DNA of 64,000 nt from contig CAVXFH010000002.1 in the NCBI GenBank assembly GCA_963761035.1, positions 2,356,001 through 2,420,000 on the forward strand, written 5' to 3'. The notes beneath the pieces are model-generated. The model searched no databases and had not been told where the DNA came from. It worked only from the letters and a program-made list of their open reading frames with translations. The position numbers were made by a program, and so were the translations under genes. This DNA comes from JARRQJ01 sp963761035 (lineage in GTDB: Bacteria; Pseudomonadota; Gammaproteobacteria; DRLM01). Shown here in pieces: positions 25,703 through 33,883 of this stretch (position 1 is the first letter of the stretch; each line of letters opens with the position of its first letter).

Positions 25703-27835
25703 ATGGGAGTTGAGTTTTTCATCGACAGCAATGGCCCTTGCGAACGTTTCTCAGGCGCACTGCTGGGTATGGAACCCAATGATGTTGCGGCGTTAAACGT
25801 CTTTCGTCATCGTTGGGTACTCCGCGTCCTGGCTCAGCCCCGTATTGCCGGTCGGCTATGCCATGATTATCAGTGGGAAGGCGAGGCCGATGCGGAGCTT
25901 GCCCAGGTGCTCGCACTGAAAGAACCGCAGAATAGGCCCATCGGGATACGCGCACTGCAGAAGACCGTTAAAGCCCGCTTAGCAAATCAGAAAAAACTAT
26001 CCCTTTCACGAAATACCACGCCGTGGCGTAATCTCAAAAAACTGGGATCAATCCTCGGCTTTGATGACAGCGAAGCCGAGCTACTGCTGTTTCTCACGCT
26101 ACTCACGGGCGACAGACTCCTACAAAGTGTGGTTGATCTACTCGGCAAGCCCAGTGTGCCCCAGATTGCCGCTTCGCTATCCCTCGTGCTCGGCCAGCCC
26201 GTTCAACGAATCAAGCGTGCGATTTCCTCAGAAGGTGTACTGCGCTCAAGTGGACTGCTGACCTGGAACGCTCAATCGGATAGCTGCGATGCCTTTCGTC
26301 TGGAACCCATGGACGGGCTGCTGGAATCTCTCTTTAAGGAGGTTGACTCGCCGCTAGAGCTGTTTCGTAAGCACTTGACGCCGATTTCTGTGGCAACCCT
26401 CAATCCCAAGGATTACCTGCACCTGCGCGAGAGCTTCCTGCTTGTGCAGCGTGTGTTGGACAGCGCGCTGCGCGACCGAGTATCGGGGGTCAATGTCTTG
26501 CTGTACGGACCTCCCGGTAGCGGTAAGACCGAACTGGCGCGAACGTTTACAAAAACGCTTGCCGCTGATGGGTATGAAATTGCATTAGAAACTGAGGAAG
26601 AAATGCCTGGCGAGCGCCGTTCACGGCTATCGGCTTACAAACTGGGTCAGCTTCTACTACGTCACTCGCCGCGGTCACTGATCATTTTCGATGAGATTGA
26701 AGATGCCTTTACGAAAAGTTACGACGATCGGGCGCAGTACAAGGGCTGGCTCAACCGGACCTTGGAGTCGAACCCCGTCCCGGCGATCTGGATCGCGAAT
26801 GACCTTGAGGATATCGATCCCGCCCAGCTTCGTCGTTTCGAATGCGTCCTGGAAGTCGCCCATCCGCCGCGCTCCGTCCGCCGAAAGATGCTGAAAACGG
26901 CCCTGGCGGCGATTCCTGTCCAGGACCGCTGGCTTGATCGGATGGCCAGCCTAAACCAGCTCAGTCCCGGTCTTGTCGCCTTGACCACGCGAGGCATGGT
27001 GCGTGCCGGTGTTACAGAGGCGCGGGAGGCGGAGACCACGCTGGAGCACATGCTTGGCCAGAGCCTCAAGGCGATGGGCCATGCCTGGCGTGCCGGTGAG
27101 CTTTGCCTGCCGGACTATTACGATCCGGGGCTCCTGGCCTGCGATCACGACCCGCAGTTCATTGCGAAGACGCTCCAAAAGGACCCGCAGTTACGCGCCT
27201 GTCTTTCCGGACCTTCGGGCACAGGTAAGACGGCGTTTGGGTACTGGCTAGCACAGACTATCGATCGCCCCTTGCTGCGCAAAACGGCGGGTGATCTGCT
27301 GGGTCCGTTTGTCGGTATGACGGAGCGGAACATCAGTCAAATGTTTGAGGAAGCGGAGCGGGAGAGGGCCGTCCTTTTGCTGGATGAGGCTGAAGGGCTC
27401 CTTCGCAGCCGTGAGGCGGCGAATGCGCAATGGGAAGTGACGCTGGTCAATCAGTTGTTGTCCGACATGGAGAAGTTCGACGGAATTTTCCTCTGCGCAA
27501 CAAATCACTTTGACATGCTTGACGACGCGAGTCTGCGGCGTTTTGATCTCAAAATTCAATTCTCGCCGCTCGGGTCTGAGGCCGCATGGACACTTTTCAT
27601 TTCAGTGCTACGAAAACTTGGAGGCAAAGTCCCGCGTGGCAAAATGGCAGACAGCCTGAGAAAAGGGATCTCGATAATGGGCAATTTAACACCCGGAGAT
27701 TTTGCTCAAGTCGAACGTCGTGCACGATTCGACCGCGACGCGGCAAACCCAGAACGGCTTTTTGGTGCTTTGCAAGATGAATCGCGAATAAAAAGTGGTA
27801 GTTCGCGGCCGATTGGGTTTAACGCTAACTTGTAA
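25703..27835 (+). CDS. Double AAA+ ATPase, CDC48/FtsH-like
   Basis: 710 residues from ATG 25703, chosen because GGAGG lies nine bases upstream. Two AAA+ modules. First: Walker A GPPGSGKTELAR near residue 268 and Walker B RSLIIFDEIEDAF, with sensor text PAIWIANDLEDID. Second: Walker A GPSGTGKTAFGYW near 502, Walker B AVLLLDEAEGLL, sensor FLCATNHFDMLDDASLRRFD with an arginine pair. The first 240 residues are helical and not a known substrate domain. Probably a hexameric remodelling ATPase; partner unknown. It is the only gene between the island's attR and the degenerate site at 27916. Tandem AAA+ proteins of this kind are known from mobile and defence regions. No partner nuclease, protease or restriction gene is adjacent. 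Confidence 0.8.
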   Translation: MGVEFFIDSNGPCERFSGALLGMEPNDVAALNVFRHRWVLRVLAQPRIAGRLCHDYQWEGEADAELAQVLALKEPQNRPIGIRALQKTVKARLANQKKLSLSRNTTPWRNLKKLGSILGFDDSEAELLLFLTLLTGDRLLQSVVDLLGKPSVPQIAASLSLVLGQPVQRIKRAISSEGVLRSSGLLTWNAQSDSCDAFRLEPMDGLLESLFKEVDSPLELFRKHLTPISVATLNPKDYLHLRESFLLVQRVLDSALRDRVSGVNVLLYGPPGSGKTELARTFTKTLAADGYEIALETEEEMPGERRSRLSAYKLGQLLLRHSPRSLIIFDEIEDAFTKSYDDRAQYKGWLNRTLESNPVPAIWIANDLEDIDPAQLRRFECVLEVAHPPRSVRRKMLKTALAAIPVQDRWLDRMASLNQLSPGLVALTTRGMVRAGVTEAREAETTLEHMLGQSLKAMGHAWRAGELCLPDYYDPGLLACDHDPQFIAKTLQKDPQLRACLSGPSGTGKTAFGYWLAQTIDRPLLRKTAGDLLGPFVGMTERNISQMFEEAERERAVLLLDEAEGLLRSREAANAQWEVTLVNQLLSDMEKFDGIFLCATNHFDMLDDASLRRFDLKIQFSPLGSEAAWTLFISVLRKLGGKVPRGKMADSLRKGISIMGNLTPGDFAQVERRARFDRDAANPERLFGALQDESRIKSGSSRPIGFNANL

Positions 27836-28350
27836 TTCCGTGAGTTGAGATTGTACTGAAGTTTTCCAATAGCCAACGTTGACCGTGACCTTCATTTTGA
27901 ATGATAGCCATATCGCAACGAACAACGCGGTCTGGAGTTCGAATCTCTCCTGGCGCGCGCCAATTAATCAGATACATGCGAGAAAACATCTCTAATGCGA
28001 AATCCTTGAGTCACCAATCAGTCACCGTTGCGACTTCAACGATAGTTGATGCCTTTAAACCTTAGATTGCTAGTCTTACGTTGGTGTCATTTTTTCCTCA
28101 GCAACTATCTGAGAAGTTTACACCATCTAGTTTCATAACGATTTCCAGTAGTGCGATGGATCGGCGGCCTTTGGCCGACTGTCCTCTGTGCAAGGCTAAG
28201 GTTGGAGGCCTATTCTGCCGATTATATTAGCGACAAAGGTGTGGTGAAATATAAAGGGAGCTACCTTCAGTGCGGAAATTACCTCTCTAATGCCACCATT
28301 ATATTTTCTAAAAGTAATATTCTTTATACGAGATAAAGGAAGCGAACATT
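27836..28350. other. Intergenic stretch with degenerate att site
   Basis: Apart from the tRNA-derived remnant at 27916-27962 and a flank with GAGTCACCAATCAGTCACCG at about 28003-28025, I see no gene. The last 100 bases are AT-rich and hold the AAGGAAG ribosome-binding site of the His-rich gene. The small ORF 28151-28336 has no support. Confidence 0.5.
27916..27962 (+). repeat. Degenerate tRNA-Arg att copy
   Basis: CAACGAACAACGCGGTCTGG then AGTTCGAATCTCTCCTGGCG: the att core with about six changes and a two-base GC insertion near the 3' end. It bounds the AAA+ segment on the right. Its decay suggests an older insertion than the exact copies. Confidence 0.7.
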
Positions 28351-28626
28351 ATGACTACCGGTAAACACAAGCATGAACATGATCATGAACATCAGCACTC
28401 GCATGCGCCGCACTCCCATAAACATAAGCATGGAAAGGAAGAGCATTCGCATGAGCATGCACATAATCATTCACATGAACACGCTCATGAACACAGCCAC
28501 GATCATACCCACGCGGGCAAGGATGCCGGTCACGACCATAAGCACCCAACCAATGAGGAACTCGGTGACCATACTCATTCGCACCCCGGTCATGAGAAGG
28601 AACCCCATGAGCATGAGCACAAGTAA
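28351..28626 (+). CDS. Histidine-rich metal-binding protein
   Basis: 91 residues, 33 of them His, mostly in alternating HxH pattern with Glu, Asp, Ser and Lys (KHKHEHDHEHQHSH at the start, HDHTHAGKDAGHDHKH in the middle). No signal peptide, membrane segment or Cys. Such proteins (Hpn- or HypB-tail-like) bind Ni, Zn, Co or Cu and act as storage or buffering agents in the cytoplasm. The start has AAGGAAG upstream. It is the first gene of a segment that also holds a TonB-dependent receptor and a Nik/Dpp-type importer, so nickel or a similar metal is a reasonable guess. Low complexity means homology cannot be claimed from sequence alone; the repeats probably arose by slippage. An overlapping minus ORF is a shadow. 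Confidence 0.75.
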   Translation: MTTGKHKHEHDHEHQHSHAPHSHKHKHGKEEHSHEHAHNHSHEHAHEHSHDHTHAGKDAGHDHKHPTNEELGDHTHSHPGHEKEPHEHEHK

Positions 28627-28904
28627 TCAAGTCTTAACGTAACAACAATTTCGTTCTTGGAATGGATAGTGGATATTAATGCCTCGCGGGGGTTATATGA
28701 TCATCGTATAGCCCCGCGATTTTCGAATATTCTTGGGTCTAGACTTTTTGATCGGGGCGCTGAATGCGACCCCACCGAATATCCTGTTTCGTAAACACGA
28801 AATCCCACCCTGCCGACATCGGTAATTAGCACAACATCGCCATGGATAGCTATGAATAAGATGGTAGATTCGGACTTCGATCGAAATTGTGCTGGGAGCT
28901 CCAA

Positions 28905-28944
28905 CTATATATGCATAGGTATAGCTATATATGCATACGTATAG
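28905..28944. repeat. Tandem 20-bp direct repeat with ATGCAT centre
   Basis: CTATATATGCATAGGTATAG is followed at once by CTATATATGCATACGTATAG, one mismatch in 20. Each unit is itself partly palindromic. Possible paired operator or recombination site. Confidence 0.6.
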
Positions 28945-28996
28945 CGCACTGTGGTCAGTACGTCGTCGCGTTTTCTATCACTGCTGCTAAAAGGAT

Positions 28997-29030
28997 GACG
29001 GGGTAAGGCCCAGTTTGGCCTTACCCCGTC
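28997..29030. terminator. Perfect 14-bp hairpin
   Basis: GACGGGGTAAGGCC, six-base loop, GGCCTTACCCCGTC. No T-tract follows on either strand, so it may be a bidirectional terminator-like hairpin or a repetitive palindrome rather than a standard intrinsic terminator. Confidence 0.5.
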
Positions 29031-29220
29031 ACAAACTATGCATAAACCCTCAACTTTGGGGGTATGGAGAAGTGCATGACGGTTTCAGATTTATGCATAG
29101 GTTAGGAGCCGATGAAATAGTAACACGATTTATACAAACATGCCACTACTTAATTTCATTGTGACAGATTTAGAAAAGGGCGATTGACGAATAACGGGTA
29201 GGTATTCAGTCATAGGGTGA

Positions 29221-29280
29221 AGCGCGGCAACAAACCTGTCCCTAGGAGGCAAATCTTTGGGTTTCCGCCGTTGCCGCGCT
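29221..29280. other. Two-tier hairpin, candidate structured RNA or site
   Basis: Outer stem AGCGCGGCAAC with GTTGCCGCGCT (11 bp), inner stem AAACC/GGTTT, and a loop containing CTAGGAGGC, which would expose or hide a Shine-Dalgarno-like sequence. No known riboswitch or attC consensus recognised. Confidence 0.4.
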
Positions 29281-29545
29281 CCATAACTTTGCGCGCTTTT
29301 TCTTATTCTTCCGTGTCTAGCGACATCACTAAAAAATATATTGGATCACTATTGTCAGGATGACCCTTTCAACATAATTTTGATTAACCATGAACATATC
29401 CTTATGATTTAAAGAGTGTTTAATTCCATCTGGGTGACTTAACACCCGCACCCTGTTTCCCGATTTCACTCTATCTATACTATACAAAGGTTTCGCAGCC
29501 CTAAAGGTAAGCATTAGCCATGCCGTAACATCCTTTTGAAAAAGG

Positions 29546-29570
29546 TAGCACGAATATAAAATATATGCTA
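29546..29570. promoter_or_regulatory. Operator-like palindrome, copy 1
   Basis: Half-sites TAGCACG and TATGCTA separated by 11 AT-rich bases, extended by GG/CC at the ends. A close relative lies at 31586-31610 before the TonB receptor gene. It ends 44 bases before the ATG at 29615, a fitting repressor position. Confidence 0.55.
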
Positions 29571-29614
29571 CCTTTATTTCAAGATCGGGATAACAGTATA
29601 GGGAAGGACTACTT

Positions 29615-29839
29615 ATGGCATGCGAAACAACCTATTTCCGCTCAGGCGCGGTTCCACTGGCCTTCTTCCGCATGATGCGCGACGAGCAACGCCGCCGTCA
29701 GAGGATCTCGATGAATGGGGAGAAACGTATCGAAGGGAAGTCGCCAACCGCTTTGCCTACGCATTGTGCAAACGACTCAGCGACTGATGAAGCCCTGCCG
29801 TCCAATATCGTTGTCCTCCGCCACGCGCAAGGGCGGTGA
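29615..29839 (+). CDS. Small hypothetical protein
   Basis: 74 residues, family not recognised. Supported by a good ribosome-binding site (GGAAGGA, seven bases upstream) and an operator-like palindrome just upstream. The N-terminal half is basic (RMMRDEQRRRQRISMNGEKR), soluble and probably helical; no metal-binding cluster and no signal peptide. The next gene starts 24 bp downstream, so both may be one transcript. Its sharing of an operator with the TonB receptor suggests membership of the same regulon. Confidence 0.45.
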   Translation: MACETTYFRSGAVPLAFFRMMRDEQRRRQRISMNGEKRIEGKSPTALPTHCANDSATDEALPSNIVVLRHAQGR

Positions 29840-29863
29840 ACACCCACAGAACCGGAGTCAACA

Positions 29864-30091
29864 ATGAACAGCCCACAGGTACAACCGGAAAATCGTGCTG
29901 TCAACGAGTGCAACACCAGAACACTTAACGATGTGCGCAAGTGTGTAAGTGACCTAACCGCGCTGCGGGGTTTAGCCGCGGTGGTACACCTCATCAAAGG
30001 ATATAGCGCGACGCGAATTTGCGAAGTGCCCGAGCAACACTATGCTGACTTCGTCGACCAATGTGAATGGCTGATGGGGAAGAGCGATTAA
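29864..30091 (+). CDS. Small hypothetical protein
   Basis: 75 residues, not recognised. The start has a GGAG site nine bases upstream. Text is soluble and helical (LNDVRKCVSDLTALRGLAAV, then TRICEVPEQHYADFVDQCEW), with three Cys. Placed 24 bp after the previous small gene and 93 bp before the DUF2892 gene, same direction. A role linked to metal handling is only a guess from neighbours. Confidence 0.45.
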   Translation: MNSPQVQPENRAVNECNTRTLNDVRKCVSDLTALRGLAAVVHLIKGYSATRICEVPEQHYADFVDQCEWLMGKSD

Positions 30092-30184
30092 GTCTCCCAG
30101 ATGCCGCTTATTTGCTGGAGTGAATGGCCTGCTCTGTATGTGAAGAACGCATTTTTGGTGAGTCCTCTACAGGAGGATCGTGAA

Positions 30185-30568
30185 ATGGATCAGATCATCA
30201 ATGTAAAAATTGGCCCCACGCAGAATATTGGTTTAGTCGACCGCATGGTGCGTTTCTTCGGAGGCGGCGCTTTAATGGCCTATGGTGTTATTAGTGCCCT
30301 CATTACCGGCCAGAGCATAGTATCAGCGGTAGCAATTCTTTTGGCGGTTTATCCGTTAATGACCACAATGATGGGATGGGACCCGTTTTATCAACTCTTC
30401 GGGGCGAGAAGTTGCACCCTCGAAGGCGGGCGTAATCAGTGCGGAACCTTTCCGTATGAAGTGGACGCTGCACTCGGCCATGATCCTAAATCGAAAGAAG
30501 GTCGGGAGTATGATCATAGTCTGACGGCCGCACACCATAAATCAGAGCAGCGGAAGTCCGCGTACTGA
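30185..30568 (+). CDS. DUF2892 inner-membrane protein
   Basis: 127 residues from ATG 30185, chosen for the AGGAGG site eight bases upstream; the in-frame ATG at 30101 is not supported. The text NIGLVDRMVRFFGGGALMAY followed by two hydrophobic segments (VISALITGQSIVSAVAILLA and YPLMTTMMGWDPFYQLFGA) is the DUF2892 pattern, a two-helix membrane domain also fused to rhodanese in YgaP. A hydrophilic tail of about 50 residues with several His (EYDHSLTAAHHKSEQRK) faces a soluble compartment and is longer than usual. Function of the family is not established; sulfur or metal stress links have been suggested by context. Confidence 0.75.
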   Translation: MDQIINVKIGPTQNIGLVDRMVRFFGGGALMAYGVISALITGQSIVSAVAILLAVYPLMTTMMGWDPFYQLFGARSCTLEGGRNQCGTFPYEVDAALGHDPKSKEGREYDHSLTAAHHKSEQRKSAY

Positions 30569-30781
30569 GCCGGATTATATTATTACAGACTCATTTATTT
30601 TTAAGTGTGGAGCGTGAGTTTTGATCCGCTGATAGAATTTGACAGCTGTAAAATCATGAACGATTTTTCCAATCAGGAACACGTAACATGGTGAGGTTCT
30701 ACCAATATTTCGCTGTTTCAGTTTCGAAGTTCGTTTTATTGTCTCCGAAACTACCGCGCCAGACAAAGTGAAGGAGGTCCA

Positions 30782-31201
30782 ATGGGGGTCTGGGGAATCG
30801 GTATCTTTGATAATGAAATTGCCTGCCAATTGGCAATTGCGCTTGAAAATTATAAGGACCTAGCACTGATTGAGGAAATCTTTGACAGAATACTCGCAGC
30901 TGATAATGGAAGCCTTGATGAAGCAGATTGTGTGTCTGGCCTTGCGGCAGCTGAAGTGATTGCCAGATTACAAGGTAATTGTGGTCAAAGGAATACTTGC
31001 ACGACACTCGTCGATAATTGGATAGTCAAAAAAAATATCGAGGTTTCACCGGCGTCGGTCGAAATGGCCGTGCGTGTCGTGGACCGCATTCTTTCTGAAC
31101 GATCTGCATTGATGGAATCTTGGAAGGTCACCGGATTATTCGAGGCATGGAAGAGTGACGTTAAGGCCCTGCGATTCAGGTTAGCCGTTCCGAGACGTTG
31201 A
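30782..31201 (+). CDS. DUF4259 family protein
   Basis: 139 residues with the family's hallmark N-terminus MGVWGIGIFDNEIACQLAIA (compare MGxWGxGxFDNDxAxD). The start has AGGAGG seven bases upstream. All-helical, soluble, no signal. DUF4259 proteins are widespread, often in toxin-immunity or mobile settings, with no known activity. Nothing in the neighbourhood looks like a matching toxin. It lies between the DUF2892 gene and the TonB receptor gene, same strand, with a 493-bp gap after it, so likely its own unit. Confidence 0.75.
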   Translation: MGVWGIGIFDNEIACQLAIALENYKDLALIEEIFDRILAADNGSLDEADCVSGLAAAEVIARLQGNCGQRNTCTTLVDNWIVKKNIEVSPASVEMAVRVVDRILSERSALMESWKVTGLFEAWKSDVKALRFRLAVPRR

Positions 31202-31694
31202 AAAGACTTTGCAATCTTGACAGAGCTTTGCGGCGCTGCTCAGGGTGCAGAGGATTTCCGAATCCAGTTCCTTGGCATCGCTGTCTAGAGGGAGATGTCT
31301 GCTATAAACTATTTGAGGCGGGCGTTCTCTTATATGAATCCTTCAAAAGCTAGGTATGGTCAACCTGAAGATCTCCGTATCCTTTCGCAAAAATGTTATC
31401 TAAATCTGACTCCCTCGCTTCCCGGCAAGATTGAGACACACCCTTGTGTCAGACAAATCAGGACCTCGATCTACTTCGCGTAAATCGCGTTTTGGGCATC
31501 ATCCTCTCCATTCCAAGTCGATAAATCTATTCATATCGACTTAAGTCCGTACGTGCTTGTGAGGTCATCCGGACACGAAAAAAAGTAGCACGAAATATAA
31601 ATACGTGTTATATATTCTCGGTATTGGCTCAGGATGACAGTTGTAATGAGCCAAAGTTCAACAATACTTCAAATATTTATATGGAGTATAAACA
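31202..31694. other. Leader region of the TonB receptor gene
   Basis: No supported gene (a 62-codon ORF at 31295 lacks a ribosome-binding site and family). It contains the operator-like palindrome at 31586-31610 and, before the start, a weak GGAG site at 31682. Confidence 0.5.
31586..31610. promoter_or_regulatory. Operator-like palindrome, copy 2
   Basis: Half-sites TAGCACG and CGTGTTA around 11 AT-rich bases; the first 9 bases equal copy 1 at 29546. It ends 84 bases before the receptor start, where a repressor such as a metal-responsive regulator would act. Regulator identity unknown. Confidence 0.55.
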
Positions 31695-33710
31695 ATGAGT
31701 TACATGAATAAAACGGTATTTTCAGTACTATTTTTATTTGCGTTCTACAACCAGTCCAGCTGGGCTGATACTTTGGTATTGAAGGATATAGAGGTTAAAG
31801 GAGGGGGCCTAGACGTAGCCAATGGTGCATTCACAGTTAATACGATCGATGCAAACACTTTGCAGAATATCCACCTAGATGCGCCGTTACGATTTGTGGA
31901 CCAAGTACCTGGCATATCTTTAGGTGATTATCGCCAAGGTGGGATTGCGGATTACATTACAATCCGTGGTTTCAACGCTGCCGGTCACGGCGGTGACGGG
32001 GCCATGTTCGTAGATGGTATTCCGCTTAACGAATCCATGTCGCATGCTGACGGTTATGCAGACCCCAATGTTCTAATTCCTCTTGAGATACAAAGAATCG
32101 ATGTATTCAAAGGCCCTGTCTCGCCACTTTATGGTAATTTCGCGCGCGGTGGTGCCATTGCCTTTACGACGCGAAAAGGTGGTGAATATGCAGACGTTGA
32201 TTTCGATTTGGGGCCTTGGGCGACTTATGATAGTCAAGCCGCATTAGGCGGTGCCTTTGGCGGGCTTAAGACCAATATAGCATTGGAAAGCTACCACACC
32301 AGGGGATGGCGTCAGAATTCGGGTTACGACAAGGACAATGCGACAGCGCGCTTTTCATATGGTTTGACCGAAAACTCGGAGATTTCATTTTCCCTGCGTG
32401 AACATGGGGGACGGTGGGATGCGCCGGGGTACGAGCCGGAAAGTCAGTTTAATGATGATGCCACGCGGAAATTACAAGCCGTCAATGCTGAAAACGACGG
32501 TGGCGACAAGCGATTTACTACCGGTCGACTTGACTACAATCTGCTATTGAGCGAGGACACTAAGCTGCTCGTCTACAGCTACTCCACGCAAATGGATTGG
32601 ACACGCTGGGCAAAGTTTGGCTACGACCCCGGCGGTCAGCGTGAAGACGATTACGATCGTCCGGTGCTCGGCTTCGGAACCAGCCTCAACAGTAAAATGG
32701 CATTGGCAGGTTTCCCTGCTAATTGGGTTGTTGGGCTAGATTATTATCACGAAGATACGGCGTGGCAGCGCTGGGCAACGTCTAACCGAGTGCATCAATC
32801 CCTGACTATCGACCGAGATTTCGTCATGAATTCAGCTTCGTTGTTTGGTCAGTTGGATTGGTCGATCAATCCGCATTTTCGACCCACATTGGGTTTTCGC
32901 TATGACGATTTCTCCGGAACGTACGAAAACAACGACCCGGGACAAACACCGTTCAAGAATGATATGAACAGCTATAACCATTTCAGTCCCAAGCTAGGCT
33001 TGCGCTCAACTCTAGTGCCAAACTGGGAACTACGTGGAAGTATAGCGAACGGCTTTCAGCTTCCAGAGGCTGAAGCCAAGTACGATCCGACACTCAATGC
33101 TAATCCGACGGAAATATGGCAGTACGAAGTCGGATTAACTGGCACACCAATGCCTTCAATTTACACGGACGTCGCGGTATTCATTGCAGACACAAAGAAT
33201 GAGATCCTTGAGGACCCAATCGGGTCGGGCATATTCCGCAATGTCGGCAAGACGCGGCGTGACGGCGTAGAAGTCGAACTTCGTTACGCTACCCCCATAC
33301 AGTATCTGGAGTTATCGGGTAATTATTCTTGGACAGACAGTGAAATTAAGGACAATCCCGATCCCACACTGGTGGGCAAGGAAGTCACAAACGTGCCAAA
33401 AAACTTGGCGACGGTCAATATTAATTACGCACCTCCTGTGGGTTGGGGCGCAAATGCTGAGTGGCGCATGGTGGGTTCATATCCGTTGACGGGCGACAAT
33501 ACGGTGTCTTACAGCGGATTTAACGTTCTCAACATCGGAGTGAGCTATAGCCAACAGTTTGAAAAAAACCGAAGTGCGCGTTGGTATATTGATATTAACA
33601 ATGTGCTGAATGAAACCTATGCTGAGGCTGCGTTCAATGGGTTCGGTACAAACAACTTTGCCCCCGCACCGCCAGCGAATTTGACGGCGGGCGTTGCGTT
33701 AAAATTCTGA
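31695..33710 (+). CDS. TonB-dependent outer-membrane receptor
   Basis: Energy-dependent uptake of a metal complex or similar ligand across the outer membrane. 671 residues. Signal peptide: KTVFSVLFLFAFYNQSSWA, cleaved before DTLVLKD. The plug domain covers about 30-150 (LRFVDQVPGISLGDYRQGGI, YITIRGFNAAG, IDVFKGPVSPLYGNFARGGA). The rest is a 22-strand-type barrel with TonB-dependent C-terminal text (NIGVSYSQQFE, WYIDINNVLNETYAEAAFN) and terminal LTAGVALKF with final Phe. Length is normal and the frame intact. Preceded by a palindromic operator shared with the 29615 gene, followed by a strong terminator, then a Nik/Dpp-type ABC operon that would carry the ligand across the inner membrane. The substrate cannot be read from sequence. 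Confidence 0.9.
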   Translation: MSYMNKTVFSVLFLFAFYNQSSWADTLVLKDIEVKGGGLDVANGAFTVNTIDANTLQNIHLDAPLRFVDQVPGISLGDYRQGGIADYITIRGFNAAGHGGDGAMFVDGIPLNESMSHADGYADPNVLIPLEIQRIDVFKGPVSPLYGNFARGGAIAFTTRKGGEYADVDFDLGPWATYDSQAALGGAFGGLKTNIALESYHTRGWRQNSGYDKDNATARFSYGLTENSEISFSLREHGGRWDAPGYEPESQFNDDATRKLQAVNAENDGGDKRFTTGRLDYNLLLSEDTKLLVYSYSTQMDWTRWAKFGYDPGGQREDDYDRPVLGFGTSLNSKMALAGFPANWVVGLDYYHEDTAWQRWATSNRVHQSLTIDRDFVMNSASLFGQLDWSINPHFRPTLGFRYDDFSGTYENNDPGQTPFKNDMNSYNHFSPKLGLRSTLVPNWELRGSIANGFQLPEAEAKYDPTLNANPTEIWQYEVGLTGTPMPSIYTDVAVFIADTKNEILEDPIGSGIFRNVGKTRRDGVEVELRYATPIQYLELSGNYSWTDSEIKDNPDPTLVGKEVTNVPKNLATVNINYAPPVGWGANAEWRMVGSYPLTGDNTVSYSGFNVLNIGVSYSQQFEKNRSARWYIDINNVLNETYAEAAFNGFGTNNFAPAPPANLTAGVALKF

Positions 33711-33716
33711 TTTGGG

Positions 33717-33751
33717 CGGGGGTGGTACATATTATCACCCCCGTATTTTTT
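33717..33751 (+). terminator. Intrinsic terminator after the TonB receptor gene
   Basis: Stem CGGGGGTG / CACCCCCG with an 11-base loop, followed by TATTTTTT. A textbook Rho-independent terminator placed 7 bases after the stop codon. Confidence 0.85.
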
Positions 33752-33883
33752 ACCCACTTGAAGGACAATTACTCGAATGGAGAATCATTTTAGTAGGCCT
33801 TAAGTCTGGTAATGGCTTGAGAGAATCCTACTGTATTAACAACATTTATCCATGCAGATTCTCATATTTTATGAGGCATTAGT

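Larger units (their letters stand above)
28627..29614. other. Long structured intergenic region, no supported gene
   Basis: Nearly 1 kb without a convincing ORF. It holds tandem 20-bp repeats (28905-28944), inverted CTATGCATAAA at 29036 and TTTATGCATAG at 29090, two strong hairpins (28997-29030 and 29221-29280) and, near its end, a 25-bp operator-like palindrome (29546-29570). The density of palindromes suggests regulatory or small-RNA content. Confidence 0.6.

Noticed and set aside
28355..28630. 91-codon minus-strand ORF opposite the His-rich gene
   Set aside because: Mirror artefact of the alternating CAT codons; no ribosome-binding site.
31295..31483. 62-codon ORF upstream of the TonB receptor gene
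   Set aside because: Weak start, no family; the region is better explained as leader and operator.
29546..31610. NikR operator
   Set aside because: The half-sites are in the opposite order to the consensus I know (GTGTTAC and GTAACAC), so I left the regulator unnamed.
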